Under the pieces are notes generated by a model. The model was not told the origin of the DNA. It did not search any database and worked only from the letters and a program-made list of their open reading frames with translations. This document shows positions 6,828-14,919 of a stretch of 20,256 nt of DNA, one piece after another. The position numbers and the translations under genes were made by a program. Location: assembly GCA_964447605.1 (NCBI GenBank), contig CAYUTA010000049.1, positions 1-20,256 on the forward strand. The letters run 5' to 3'. How positions within the stretch are numbered: the stretch's first letter is position 1; each line of letters starts with the position of its first letter. The DNA is from CAYUTA01 sp964447605. GTDB taxonomy: Bacteria; Bacillota; Clostridia; Christensenellales; CAG-138.

Positions 6828-6976
6828 GAATCGCCAAAGATAGCCGGCGGCAAGCTCGCTTGCGTAAGACCTGCCGAGGTGTGCAAACGGATGTATGATC
6901 GTATGATCGGTAACGATGCAATCCTCCCGTCTTTGGCGGGAGGATTTTTATTGTTTTTTGCAAGGAGGTGAAAATC
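6828..6976 (+). ncRNA. Ribosomal protein L10 leader (autoregulatory RNA)
   Basis: The leader begins with the characteristic CGCCAAAGATAGCCGGCGGC, followed by a paired region ending CCTGCCGAGGTG. These fit the L10 leader, in which surplus L10(L12)4 complex binds the RNA's kink-turn region and favours the downstream terminator. Promoter, position immediately before rplJ, and the terminator at its end all agree with the family. The exact ends are estimated. Confidence 0.85.
6920..6959 (+). terminator. Attenuator terminator of the L10 leader
   Basis: ATCCTCCCG pairs with CGGGAGGAT around TCTTTGG and is followed by TTTTATTGTTTTTT. It lies inside the transcript and just before the rplJ ribosome site, so it acts as a conditional terminator rather than an operon end. 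Confidence 0.85.
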
Positions 6977-6980
6977 AACT

Positions 6981-7478
6981 ATGGCAAATGTACAAAACAT
7001 CGCAGCAAAAGCGGAACAGGTGAAGGCTGTCGCGGAAAAGATCCGAAAGGCCAGTAGCGTGGTGCTGATTGACTATCGCGGTCTGACCGTCGCGGAGGTG
7101 ACCGAGATGCGCGCCCAGATGCGCGCCGCGGGCGTGGAATACGTCGTTTTAAAGAACCACATTGTCGGCCGCGCATGCGAGGCTTGTGGGATCGAGGGCA
7201 TGGAGGACATGCTGAAGGGCCCCAGCGCGTTCGCGTTTTCTTATGACGACGCGGTCACGCCGGCCAGAATCATGAAAACGTTCATGAAGAAGGTCAAAAA
7301 GTGCGAGTTTAAGGGCGGCATCATCGAGGGCGAGGTAACCGGCGCAAAGGATATTGACGCAATCGCAGACCTGCCCAGCCGCGAGGTGCTCCTTGCAAGG
7401 CTGCTCGGCAGCATGATGTCCCCGATCTCCGGGCTGGCAATCGTGCTCGATCAGATTGCCAAAAAGCAGGCGGAGTAA
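6981..7478 (+). CDS. rplJ: 50S ribosomal protein L10
   Basis: The 165-residue protein forms the base of the ribosomal stalk and binds L7/L12 dimers through its C-terminal helix. The sequence is typical, with an N-terminal rRNA-binding half (KAEQVKAVAEKIRKASSVVLIDYRGLTVAEVT) and a C-terminal L12-binding helix (SGLAIVLDQIAKKQAE). An ideal AAGGAGGTGA lies 10 bases before the ATG. It is regulated by the leader and attenuator upstream and is followed by rplL. Confidence 0.97.
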   Translation: MANVQNIAAKAEQVKAVAEKIRKASSVVLIDYRGLTVAEVTEMRAQMRAAGVEYVVLKNHIVGRACEACGIEGMEDMLKGPSAFAFSYDDAVTPARIMKTFMKKVKKCEFKGGIIEGEVTGAKDIDAIADLPSREVLLARLLGSMMSPISGLAIVLDQIAKKQAE

Positions 7479-7606
7479 CCGCGGCATTCTCTGTTTTACG
7501 GGAGATGCGGCGCCAGCGCGCATGCGCGACGGTTGCGGCATGAAAAACAACAACAGCCTGCGGGATGCGCCGCAGAATATGAATTACAAGTTTTTTGGAG
7601 GATATT
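7479..7606 (+). other. rplJ-rplL spacer with inverted repeats
   Basis: The 128-bp spacer contains the perfect 12-bp palindrome CGCGCATGCGCG (7517-7528) and the hairpin CTGCGG (7558-7563) with CCGCAG (7570-7575). Neither has a T tract. RNA hairpins here may help set the higher synthesis of L12 relative to L10, which is inference. Confidence 0.4.
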
Positions 7607-7975
7607 ATGGATAAAGAAAAATTGATTGCCGATATTAAGGCGATGTCCGTGCTGGAGCTCAGCGAGCTCGTCAAGGCGCTTGAGGAAGAGTTTGGCGTAT
7701 CCGCGGCGGCCGCTGCCGTTGCAGTAGCGGGTCCTGCGGCAGCTGCGGTCGAGGTCGAAGAAAAGACCGAGTTCGACGTGGTGCTCACCGAGATCGGCGC
7801 AGAGAAGATCAAGGTCATCAAGGTTGTGCGCGAGCATACCGGGCTGGGCCTCAAGGAAGCCAAGGACGTGGTCGACGGCGCGCCCAGCAAGGTCAAGGAA
7901 GGCGTCTCCAAGGAAGAGGCCGAGAAACTCGTCGCTGCGTTCAAGGAAGTTGGCGCAACCTGCGAAATCAAGTAA
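7607..7975 (+). CDS. rplL: 50S ribosomal protein L7/L12
   Basis: The 122-residue stalk protein recruits translational GTPases. It has the N-terminal dimerisation domain (MDKEKLIADIKAMSVLELSELVKALEEEFGV), an Ala/Val-rich hinge at about 35-52, and the C-terminal factor-binding domain (EFDVVLTEIGAEKIKVIKVVRE...GLGLKEAKDVV). The ATG at 7607 is preferred over an in-frame TTG at 7595 because GGAGGA lies at 7597-7602, where it would overlap the TTG. Confidence 0.97.
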   Translation: MDKEKLIADIKAMSVLELSELVKALEEEFGVSAAAAAVAVAGPAAAAVEVEEKTEFDVVLTEIGAEKIKVIKVVREHTGLGLKEAKDVVDGAPSKVKEGVSKEEAEKLVAAFKEVGATCEIK

Positions 7976-8004
7976 TTGCCACCGGTATTTACCAAATGAA
8001 AACA

Positions 8005-8025
8005 GCCCGGCGAAACAGGCCGGGC
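8005..8025 (+). other. GC-rich hairpin downstream of rplL
   Basis: GCCCGGC (8005-8011) pairs with GCCGGGC (8019-8025) around a 7-base loop, 22 bases upstream of the terminator. It may help fold or stabilise the rplL mRNA 3' end. Confidence 0.4.
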
Positions 8026-8046
8026 GGCATCAGGATGGTTCCGAAG

Positions 8047-8092
8047 CAGCGGAACGGCATTGCCGCAAGGGCAAGCCGTTCCGCTGTTTTTT
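8047..8092 (+). terminator. Intrinsic terminator of rplJ-rplL
   Basis: CAGCGGAACGGC (8047-8058) pairs with GCCGTTCCGCTG (8075-8086). An inner TTGCC/GGCAA stem extends it, and six T residues follow. This is a strong, nearly perfect terminator. Confidence 0.92.
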
Positions 8093-8123
8093 GGGATTCG
8101 ATGGACGGATAACGGTAATTGCC

Positions 8124-8150
8124 GCAACGATTTTCTTATTTGGCGGTCTA
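8124..8150 (+). promoter_or_regulatory. Possible ECF-type autoregulatory promoter of the sigma factor gene
   Basis: GCAACG (8124-8129) is followed after a T-rich spacer by CGGTCTA (8144-8150), about 45 bp before the sigma factor start. The AAC-type -35 and CGTC-like -10 resemble promoters read by ECF sigma factors. No matching sigma-A promoter is seen after the rplL terminator. This is inference; the resemblance is partial. Confidence 0.4.
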
Positions 8151-8192
8151 TTAGGGTGTCCGGACGAAGCCTTAACAGAAAGGAGCGCTCTG

Positions 8193-8714
8193 ATGCAAAG
8201 AGAACAGGAATACTTCCAAAGCGTCTATGAAGCAACCTATCAGGACCTGCTGCGCTATGTGGTGATTCAGACCAAGAAGGCGGGCGACGTAGAAGATATC
8301 ATGCAGAACGCCTACACGAAGTTCTACGGGCGGATTCAAAAGCGCGGCCATAACGATATTGTGAATGTCCGGGCCTTTCTGATGACGATTGTACAGCAGG
8401 AGCTGAAGACCTACTATCGATTTCGGCTGCGAAAGAAGCAGCACGAGCAGGTCATGCCGGAGGACGATCAGATCAGCGGAAACGTCCGTCTGGAGGAGGA
8501 GGCCGTCAACCGGGATCTTCTGCAGAAGGTTTGGCTCATCATTGAGAAAGCGCCGGCGCAATCTTACAAGGCCTTCGTTCTGCACTACTATTTCGGGCAG
8601 AGCGTACCGGAGATCGCCAAAGCGCTTTCGCTGACCGAATCCAACATATCGAGTCGCCTGTACCGGCTTCGGCAGACGATTCGCGCTCGCATGGCAAAGG
8701 AGGAACAAGCATGA
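8193..8714 (+). CDS. RNA polymerase ECF-type sigma-70 family factor
   Basis: A 173-residue protein predicted to direct RNA polymerase to a small set of promoters. Region 2 spans about residues 8-75 (YQDLLRYVVIQTKKAGDVEDIMQNAYTKFY), and region 4 with a helix-turn-helix spans about 120-168 (YYFGQSVPEIAKALSLTESN and following). The size suits ECF factors. AGGAG at 8181-8185 supports the ATG at 8193; the long frame upstream crosses the rplL terminator and is not coding. The stop overlaps the next gene as ATGA, which couples it to the anti-sigma-like protein. Confidence 0.9.
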   Translation: MQREQEYFQSVYEATYQDLLRYVVIQTKKAGDVEDIMQNAYTKFYGRIQKRGHNDIVNVRAFLMTIVQQELKTYYRFRLRKKQHEQVMPEDDQISGNVRLEEEAVNRDLLQKVWLIIEKAPAQSYKAFVLHYYFGQSVPEIAKALSLTESNISSRLYRLRQTIRARMAKEEQA

Positions 8715-10141
8715 AAGTGGAGCGGCTTTATCATATGGCAATCGATGCAAACCTTGCGCCGAGAGAACGGGTATATCAAAACGTCGTGCGCCGGCACTGC
8801 GGCACTCCCAAAAGAAACGCGCGCAGAGCGGCGCTGATCGCCGTCGCCTGCCTTGCGCTGGCGATTGCGGCCGTGGCCTGTATCCCCGGGGCGCGGGCGG
8901 CGGTGCTCAATTGGCTTCGGCCGGCTGTCGATCCGGGAGACTATCTCAATACGCCGGCCGGGCGGCGGCAGGGCGTTCCCGCGCTGGACGGCGCGATTGA
9001 GTCGGCCGCCGATAAGCCGCTGACCATTACGGTCACGGATGCGGTTAACGGTCAATGGCAGACTTGGGCGGAACGCCTGTCCGTGGAGTTTGGCGAGATT
9101 CTGTATGATGGGGAAATGATCTATGTTACGGGCACGCTGTACGGAAACACGGGCGATTTCGTCAAGCCGGAGGACGAATATATCATCCAGGAGGAGAGCG
9201 AACAGGGAATCTTAAGAGCCCCGCCCGGCGACCTGATTTTCTGCACCACGTATTATTCCGTCAATGAAGGCGAATTCCAGAATACGCGGCGCAGCGCGCT
9301 GTCGAGTTTGGTTCTTGATCCGCATGAAGTCGGCGCGTTTGTAAGCGGCGGCGCGGTTCCGATTTCCCTGACGCTGGCGGCGGAGAAAGGGCTGACCGGC
9401 ACGCAGCAATTGACGCTTGCGTTTGGGTTCGTGGATTTTGCTGCGGTTCGGGCTGCCGGGGAATCTGCGGATGCCTCGGAGATGCCTCGGGTGAAGCTGC
9501 GCGTTGAGGGCTTGACCTTCGACGCAACCGTGGGCACGGAGGCCAACAGCGCGCTGCCCGGCACAACCTCGGCAGCGCTGACGGGCGGCGTGCTGGTTTT
9601 TTCTAAAGAGAACCAGCGCGACGGCACCGCCCTTGTCGGCAACGACCGGCTCTCTCTCGATGGCGGAACACTCTCCCTGCTGCATATGCAGCAGCAGCTT
9701 GGCGGTACGGCCATGACGCTGTGCATCACCCTGCCGGAAAGCTGGTCCGACGCGCAATGCCGCTTCATTAGCGACCGGATCAGCGTCGATTTCGTGATCG
9801 ACGGGGAGAATCAGGGCGGCATCGGGCAGGCGTACAAAGGCATCCAATACCATGATGATTCCGCGCGGCCGGCCGCGCCCGGCAATGCGAGCCTGCCGGA
9901 CATGACGGATTTTCACAACCTTGTGTTTACCATTGAAGCGGGACTCCTGCCGGACGACTGGCAGCGAATCGACAGCCTTGCGCTGCTGCTGTGCGTGGAT
10001 GAACTGACCGCGTTCAACCATGTATCCCTGCCGGCGGACGGGCGCGTCCGCGTGGCTTTGGAGCGGGATGGCTGGAGCGAGGATACGCAGACCAGGCGCT
10101 TCACGGAATGCCCGCTGATTGTGCGGCGGGAGCCCAGTTAG
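8711..10141 (+). CDS. Membrane anti-sigma-like protein (DUF4179-type) with a large outer domain
   Basis: The 476-residue protein starts at an ATG overlapping the sigma gene stop by four bases. A short cytoplasmic part (residues 1-38, basic) would hold the sigma factor. One membrane helix follows at about 39-58 (RAALIAVACLALAIAAVACI), then a long extracytoplasmic region of about 415 residues rich in beta-strand-like, Thr/Gly sequence. No zinc-binding anti-sigma motif (HxxxCxxC) is present. The layout fits DUF4179-type anti-sigma proteins, which sense signals at the cell surface. What is sensed is not evident. An N-terminal Cys (Cys57) lies at the end of the helix but not in a clear lipobox. 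Confidence 0.75.
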   Translation: MKVERLYHMAIDANLAPRERVYQNVVRRHCGTPKRNARRAALIAVACLALAIAAVACIPGARAAVLNWLRPAVDPGDYLNTPAGRRQGVPALDGAIESAADKPLTITVTDAVNGQWQTWAERLSVEFGEILYDGEMIYVTGTLYGNTGDFVKPEDEYIIQEESEQGILRAPPGDLIFCTTYYSVNEGEFQNTRRSALSSLVLDPHEVGAFVSGGAVPISLTLAAEKGLTGTQQLTLAFGFVDFAAVRAAGESADASEMPRVKLRVEGLTFDATVGTEANSALPGTTSAALTGGVLVFSKENQRDGTALVGNDRLSLDGGTLSLLHMQQQLGGTAMTLCITLPESWSDAQCRFISDRISVDFVIDGENQGGIGQAYKGIQYHDDSARPAAPGNASLPDMTDFHNLVFTIEAGLLPDDWQRIDSLALLLCVDELTAFNHVSLPADGRVRVALERDGWSEDTQTRRFTECPLIVRREPS

Positions 10142-10222
10142 AAGGGCCGAGCGGAAACGGATTCCCCGAAACCGGAGGTGGCGGTGGGGACTGCGCTTGC
10201 GCCGGGACGCGCGGCCCCACCC
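10142..10222. other. Convergent intergenic region between anti-sigma and ASCH genes
   Basis: The 81-bp gap between two converging genes contains GTGGGG near 10184 and CCCCAC near 10215, which can pair around a GC-rich interior with further GCGC repeats. There is no T tract on either strand, so I cannot call a standard terminator. Confidence 0.3.
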
Positions 10223-10681
10223 TTAAAACCGATAAACCACGACGAAGTCCACAAATACGATGTCCATCCGCTTGTTAAATGCAAAGCCAAGCTTCGCACA
10301 TTCCCGCGTAAAAAAGTGAAAATGCGCATCCTGCCAGGCGGAGAGCGTGTCGTCCTCGCCCTCGCGGCGGCAAATCTCATAGGTCATTTCACAAAACGGC
10401 AGTATGGAGACCGCCGTAGTCTGAATCACACACCGGGGCGTTCCCCCAAAGTCCGTTACAATGGAAAGATCGCCTTCGCGCGGGAGGGGCTCGCCGGCAG
10501 CGTCACCACAGGCCTTGCAGCCGGTGGTAGCGGTTTTTTTGCCGGACAGGACCAGCTCGAGCAGCGCGTTTGCCGCCGATTCCGTATCGCAAAAATAAAA
10601 ACAGTCACAGCAGGGCGTTTCCTTGCCGCGTCCGGTATCGGCCAGAAACCGGCTCCAGGCGTCCGTTGCAATTGAATGCAT
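10223..10681 (-). CDS. ASCH-domain protein
   Basis: A 152-residue soluble protein. ASCH domains have a PUA-like fold thought to bind RNA or nucleosides; some members are cytidine-derivative amidohydrolases. Visible family features are SGKKTATTG (46-54), the strand G-T-P-R-C-V-I-Q-T-T with the following SILPFCEMTYEICRREGEDD, WQDAHFHFF, and the closing VFVDFVVVYRF. On its strand AAGGAGG lies 7-8 bases before the ATG. It is transcribed away from the opp genes. Substrate is unknown. Confidence 0.85.
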   Translation of the reverse strand: MHSIATDAWSRFLADTGRGKETPCCDCFYFCDTESAANALLELVLSGKKTATTGCKACGDAAGEPLPREGDLSIVTDFGGTPRCVIQTTAVSILPFCEMTYEICRREGEDDTLSAWQDAHFHFFTRECAKLGFAFNKRMDIVFVDFVVVYRF

Positions 10682-10714
10682 TACAAATCCTCCTTAATCC
10701 GAATAACACCATAT

Positions 10715-10744
10715 ATTCTAACCGATTGCTACAAAATATGTCTA
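10715..10744 (-). promoter_or_regulatory. Predicted promoter of the ASCH gene
   Basis: On the minus strand TAGACA (10744-10739) and TAGAAT (10720-10715) are 18 bp apart, about 35 bp before the ATG. Both boxes are one or two changes from the sigma-A consensus. Confidence 0.45.
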
Positions 10745-10804
10745 CCAGATCGCACAAACGTGACGAAATTTACCAAATGTTGTGAAAATGGTATGAACTC
10801 CTTA

Positions 10805-10833
10805 TTGACGTAAGCGCATGTTTTCTATAAAAT
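10805..10833 (+). promoter_or_regulatory. Predicted sigma-A promoter of the opp operon
   Basis: TTGACG (10805-10810), a 17-bp spacer and TAAAAT (10828-10833) precede oppB by about 60 bp. Immediately downstream, ACGTCCGT (10852-10859) and ACAGACGT (10864-10871) form an imperfect inverted repeat. It would lie in the first bases of the transcript and may be an operator or small hairpin. Confidence 0.65.
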
Positions 10834-10894
10834 TGATTAATATATTGCTGTACGTCCGTGCTGACAGACGTGCAAATGAACAGGAAGTGAAACA

Positions 10895-11830
10895 ATGGCG
10901 GGATATATCGTAAAAAGAGTCCTCATGGCCATTCTGGCGCTGCTGGTTATCACGTGCCTAACCTTTATCATTATGAATTTGGTTCCCGGCGGGCCGTTTC
11001 TCAGCGAGAAAGCGCCCTCGCCGGAGGTGCTTGCCGCGCTGGAGGCCAAGTATGGCTTGGATAAACCTCTTGGAGAACAGCTGATCAATTATCTCAGAGA
11101 CCTGCTCAACGGCGATCTTGGCGTATCGTTCAAAATGCAAAAGAACCGGCCGGTAGGCACGATCATCAGCGAGATGTTCCCCGTATCGGCAAGGGTCGGC
11201 ATTTTTGCCATCCTCAACGCGATCATTCTGGGCATTCCGCTTGGCTGTCTTGCCGCATATTACCGCGGAAAGCCCATTGACAGCACGCTGCGCGTAATCA
11301 TGACGCTTGGGATTTCCATTCCGAGCTTTGTGATTGCGACGACGCTGCTGATCATCTTCAGCGTGACGCTGAAAGTTTTACCGGGGACGGGATTGTCCAG
11401 CTGGAAGCATTATCTCATGCCCTGCTTTGCGCTGTCGTTCTACCCGATGTGCTATATCGGCCGTATGACGCGCTCGAGCATGCTCGACGCCATCAACGCC
11501 GACTATATCCGCACCGCGCGCGCCAAGGGCCTGCCTACGCGCAAGCTGATCTTCAAGCACGCGCTGCGCAACTCGCTGATCCCGGTCGTTACGTACATTG
11601 GGCCTTTGGTGGCGTATATTCTTGCAGGCGGGTTTGTGGTGGAAACGGTGTTTTCCATTCCAGGGCTGGGCCGGTATTTTATCCAGAGCATTCTTAACCG
11701 CGATTATCCGATCATCATGGGCACGACCATCTTCCTCGCGGCGTTTGTCATATTCATGAATCTGATTGTGGACATTTTGTATAAGGTCATCGACCCGAGA
11801 ATCAATCTGGCGGGCGGAGGTGAGGCCTGA
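10895..11830 (+). CDS. oppB: Oligopeptide/dipeptide ABC transporter permease OppB
   Basis: A 311-residue inner-membrane subunit of a peptide importer. The N-terminus MAGYIVKRVLMAILALLVITCLTFIIMNLVPGGPF is typical of the OppB/DppB class. About six hydrophobic segments and the cytoplasmic EAA-like coupling loop (ADYIRTARAKGLPTRKLIFKHALRNSLIP) are visible. AGGAAGTGA precedes the ATG at a short distance. The stop overlaps oppC by one base. Whether dipeptides, longer peptides or another solute (nickel, sugars) are carried cannot be told from this subunit. Confidence 0.93.
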   Translation: MAGYIVKRVLMAILALLVITCLTFIIMNLVPGGPFLSEKAPSPEVLAALEAKYGLDKPLGEQLINYLRDLLNGDLGVSFKMQKNRPVGTIISEMFPVSARVGIFAILNAIILGIPLGCLAAYYRGKPIDSTLRVIMTLGISIPSFVIATTLLIIFSVTLKVLPGTGLSSWKHYLMPCFALSFYPMCYIGRMTRSSMLDAINADYIRTARAKGLPTRKLIFKHALRNSLIPVVTYIGPLVAYILAGGFVVETVFSIPGLGRYFIQSILNRDYPIIMGTTIFLAAFVIFMNLIVDILYKVIDPRINLAGGGEA

Positions 11831-12936
11831 TGCGTAAGGCAAAGCTTTCCGTGCAGCCGGACGTGGATTCCGTGCTCAACATGAACGAACCCTATACGCC
11901 CCGGCCGGAGGACTATGAAAAGGCCAGCGAAAGCGAGAAAGAGGGCTTTATTACAAAGGCAAAATCCATCTCCTACTGGGCGGACGCCTGGCGGAGGCTG
12001 AAGAAAAACAAGGTCGCGATGGTGGCGCTGGTCGTCATCGTGCTGTTGCTGCTGTTTGCGTTCGTCGGGCCGCTGTTTACCAACTATACCTATTCCATTC
12101 AGGTTCGCGGCGAGGAGAACTGGCCGCCGTTTTGGGAGCGGGCGAGCGACCGCGTATTGAGCAAGGCCGAAGCCGACGGCATTGCGTTCAACCGGTGGAC
12201 GCACCCGCTTGGCACGGACAACCTTGGCCGCGACAACCTGACGCGCCTGATGTACGGCACGCGTATTTCGCTGTGCATCGGCCTGATTGCGACGCTCATT
12301 GTAGTGATCATCGGCAGCCTTGTCGGCAGTATCGCGGGCTATGCAGGCGGCGCTGTGGACGTGGTCATCATGCGCATCACGGAAATCATCTATTCAATAC
12401 CGGACGTGCTGGTCGTGCTGCTGTTGAGCACGGTCATGAAGCAGAGCATGACCAACTATATCAATGCCAACACGGGCTGGTGGCCGACGTTTCTCAACAC
12501 GCTCGGCGGCAACCTGATCGGGATTTTTATCACGTTCGGCCTGATCTACTGGGTCAGCATGGCGCGCATCATCCGCGGCCAGGTGCTCATGCTCAAGCAG
12601 CAGGAGTACGTCACGGCGGCGCGCGCGCTCGGCGCAAGCGGCAGCCGCATTATCAGGCGGCATCTCCTGCCCAACTGCATCGGCCAGCTGGTGGTCACGG
12701 CGTGCCTGCAGATTCCCTCGGCAATCTTCCTCGAGTCGTTCCTGTCGTTTTTAGGCATGGGCGTCTCCTCGCCGCTGACGAGCCTTGGCTCCATGGCGTC
12801 GGAGGGACTTTCGGGCATCTATACGTATCCATATCGCCTGATCGTGCCTGCGGTGGTGCTCAGTATTCTGATTCTTTCATTCAATCTGTTTGGCGACGGC
12901 CTGCGCGATGCGCTTGATCCGCGCCTGAAGAAGTAA
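11830..12936 (+). CDS. oppC: Oligopeptide/dipeptide ABC transporter permease OppC
   Basis: The 368-residue partner permease has a hydrophilic N-terminal extension of about 55 residues, a first membrane helix at 61-83, and a periplasm-side segment carrying FNRWTHPLGTDNLGRDNLTRL, the conserved OppC motif. Further helices follow, with a coupling loop (QQEYVTAARALGASGSRIIRRHLLPN). A GGAGGTGA ribosome site lies inside the end of oppB. An extra stretch around residues 198-225 (QSMTNYINANTGWWPTFLNT) adds to the usual length of about 300. Confidence 0.93.
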   Translation: MRKAKLSVQPDVDSVLNMNEPYTPRPEDYEKASESEKEGFITKAKSISYWADAWRRLKKNKVAMVALVVIVLLLLFAFVGPLFTNYTYSIQVRGEENWPPFWERASDRVLSKAEADGIAFNRWTHPLGTDNLGRDNLTRLMYGTRISLCIGLIATLIVVIIGSLVGSIAGYAGGAVDVVIMRITEIIYSIPDVLVVLLLSTVMKQSMTNYINANTGWWPTFLNTLGGNLIGIFITFGLIYWVSMARIIRGQVLMLKQQEYVTAARALGASGSRIIRRHLLPNCIGQLVVTACLQIPSAIFLESFLSFLGMGVSSPLTSLGSMASEGLSGIYTYPYRLIVPAVVLSILILSFNLFGDGLRDALDPRLKK

Positions 12937-12949
12937 GGGGGCGAAGCGA

Positions 12950-13954
12950 ATGGAACAGTCAAAAGCAAAGCTCCTTGAGGTCAAGGACCTGCGGGTATCG
13001 TTTTTCACGCCCGCAGGCGAGGTAAAGGCGGTCGGCGGCATTTCCTACGACCTGCACGACGGCGAGGTCATGGGCATTGTCGGAGAATCCGGCAGCGGCA
13101 AGAGCGTGGAGGCGTTTTCCATCATCGGCCTGCTGCAAAGCCCGGGCAGGGTCATTGGCGGCAGTATCCGGTTTCAGGGTGAAAACGTGCTGGAGTATTC
13201 CGAGCAGCAGATGCGCGAGTTCCGCGGCAACGACATCAGCATGATTTTCCAGAACCCGATGACCTGCCTCAACCCGGTATACACGGTTGGCAATCAGCTC
13301 ATTGAGGCGTTGCGCTGCCACAACAAGTCGGTTTCCCACCGCGAGGCCTATGCGCGCGCAAAGGAAATGCTCGAGCTGGTGGGTATCCACGAAAGCGACC
13401 GCCGCATGAAGCAGTATCCGCACGAGCTCTCCGGCGGCATGCGCCAGCGCGTCATGATCGCAATGGGCCTGATCTGCAGCCCCAAGGTTCTGATTGCCGA
13501 CGAGCCGACCACGGCGCTGGACGTGACCATCCAGGCGCAGATTCTCGAGTTGATGAAGGACATCCGGCAAAAGACGGGCATGGCCATCATCTTCATCACG
13601 CACAATCTTGGCGTGGTTGCGGATATTTGCAACCGCATCACCGTCATGTATGCCGGGAAAATCGTGGAGCAGGGGACTGCGGACGACATCTTCTATGCGC
13701 CCGCGCATCCGTATACCAAGGGCCTTCTGCGCTCCATGCCGCGCGTGGACGCCGAACAATACGAGCGACTCATCCCCATCGTGGGTACGCCGGTCGATAT
13801 GCTCAATCCCCCCGAAGGGTGCCCGTTTGGGCCGCGCTGTGAGCACTGCATGAAGGTGTGCTTAAAGCACAATCCGCCGGGAACCACGGTTTCCGAGGGC
13901 CATCATGCGGCCTGCTGGCTGCTCAACATGCCGCAAGAGGGGGGAGTAAAATGA
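12950..13954 (+). CDS. oppD: Oligopeptide ABC transporter ATPase OppD
   Basis: A 334-residue ATPase that powers the permeases. It has Walker A GESGSGKS (45-52), a Q-loop in MIFQNPMTCLNP, the ABC signature LSGGMRQRV (from residue 160), Walker B VLIADEPTTALD (from 180) and the H-loop THNLG. The C-terminal oligopeptide-transporter domain contains CPFGPRCEHCMKVC, a cysteine set (C-x5-C-x2-C-x3-C) like those that bind a 4Fe-4S cluster in related DppD/OppD proteins. The stop overlaps oppF by four bases (ATGA). Confidence 0.95.
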   Translation: MEQSKAKLLEVKDLRVSFFTPAGEVKAVGGISYDLHDGEVMGIVGESGSGKSVEAFSIIGLLQSPGRVIGGSIRFQGENVLEYSEQQMREFRGNDISMIFQNPMTCLNPVYTVGNQLIEALRCHNKSVSHREAYARAKEMLELVGIHESDRRMKQYPHELSGGMRQRVMIAMGLICSPKVLIADEPTTALDVTIQAQILELMKDIRQKTGMAIIFITHNLGVVADICNRITVMYAGKIVEQGTADDIFYAPAHPYTKGLLRSMPRVDAEQYERLIPIVGTPVDMLNPPEGCPFGPRCEHCMKVCLKHNPPGTTVSEGHHAACWLLNMPQEGGVK

Positions 13955-14919
13955 GCCAAGCACAAGCGCTTGTTCAGGTTGAAAATCTGCGCAAATTCTT
14001 TCCGATTAAAAACACCGGCTTTAAAAGGCTTTGCGTGCAGGCGGTGGATAACGTTTCCCTGTCCATCAGCAGGGGCGAAACCCTGGGGCTCGTGGGCGAA
14101 TCCGGCTGCGGCAAAACAACGCTCGGCCGCACGATCCTGCGCCTGTACGAGCCGACCTCCGGCAAGATTTTTTATGACGGCGCGGATATTACAACCGGCA
14201 ACATGATGCCCTACCGCCGCAAGATGCAGATCATTTTTCAGGACCCCTCCGCGTCGCTCGACCCGCGCATGACCGTGGGCGAGATCGTCGGAGAAGCCAT
14301 CGATATCCATAAGCTCGCGGCGAGCAAGCAGGACCGGAAGGATATGATCGAGCGACTGCTCGGCCAGGTGGGACTGAACACCGAGCACGCCAACCGTTAT
14401 CCGCACGAGTTTTCCGGCGGACAGCAGCAGCGCATCGGCATTGCGCGCGCGCTGGCCGTACAGCCGGAGTTTATCGTATGCGACGAGCCCATTTCCGCTT
14501 TGGACGTGTCCATCCAGAGCCAGATTGTCAATATGCTCGAGGACATGCAGGAGGAGCTGGGGCTGACGTATCTGTTCATTGCGCATGACCTTTCGGTTGT
14601 GCGGCATATCAGCAACCGCATCGGCGTGATGTACCTGGGCAATCTGGTGGAACTGGCGACCAGCTATGAACTGAATAAGCATCCGCTGCATCCGTACACG
14701 CAGACGCTGCTCTCGGCGGTGCCGATTCCCGATCCCAAAACCAGCCGCACGCGCAGGCGCATTGTGCTGCAGGGCGACGTGCCCAGCCCCATCAATCCGC
14801 CAAAGGGCTGCCGGTTCCACACGCGCTGTCCATATGCCGGGCCGGAATGCGCCGAGACCGCGCCCGAATTGCGGGAAGTTGGGGCGGGGCATTTTTGTGC
14901 TTGTCACAATATAGGATGA
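13951..14919 (+). CDS. oppF: Oligopeptide ABC transporter ATPase OppF
   Basis: The 322-residue second ATPase of the importer. It has Walker A GESGCGKT (49-56), the Q-loop IIFQDPSASLDPRMTV, signature FSGGQQQRIGIARAL, Walker B FIVCDEPISALD and H-loop AHDLS. The C-terminal domain holds CRFHTRCPYAGPEC and further Cys residues. The start at 13951 is chosen for the ATGA overlap with oppD and GGGGGAG just upstream; an earlier in-frame ATG at 13858 lies within oppD and would add unrelated sequence. The -35 box of the oppA promoter lies inside its last codons. Confidence 0.95.
   Translation: MSQAQALVQVENLRKFFPIKNTGFKRLCVQAVDNVSLSISRGETLGLVGESGCGKTTLGRTILRLYEPTSGKIFYDGADITTGNMMPYRRKMQIIFQDPSASLDPRMTVGEIVGEAIDIHKLAASKQDRKDMIERLLGQVGLNTEHANRYPHEFSGGQQQRIGIARALAVQPEFIVCDEPISALDVSIQSQIVNMLEDMQEELGLTYLFIAHDLSVVRHISNRIGVMYLGNLVELATSYELNKHPLHPYTQTLLSAVPIPDPKTSRTRRRIVLQGDVPSPINPPKGCRFHTRCPYAGPECAETAPELREVGAGHFCACHNIG

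Noticed and set aside
10178..10675. 165-codon plus-strand frame over the ASCH gene
   Set aside because: Low-quality composition, while the minus strand shows ASCH motifs and a perfect ribosome site.
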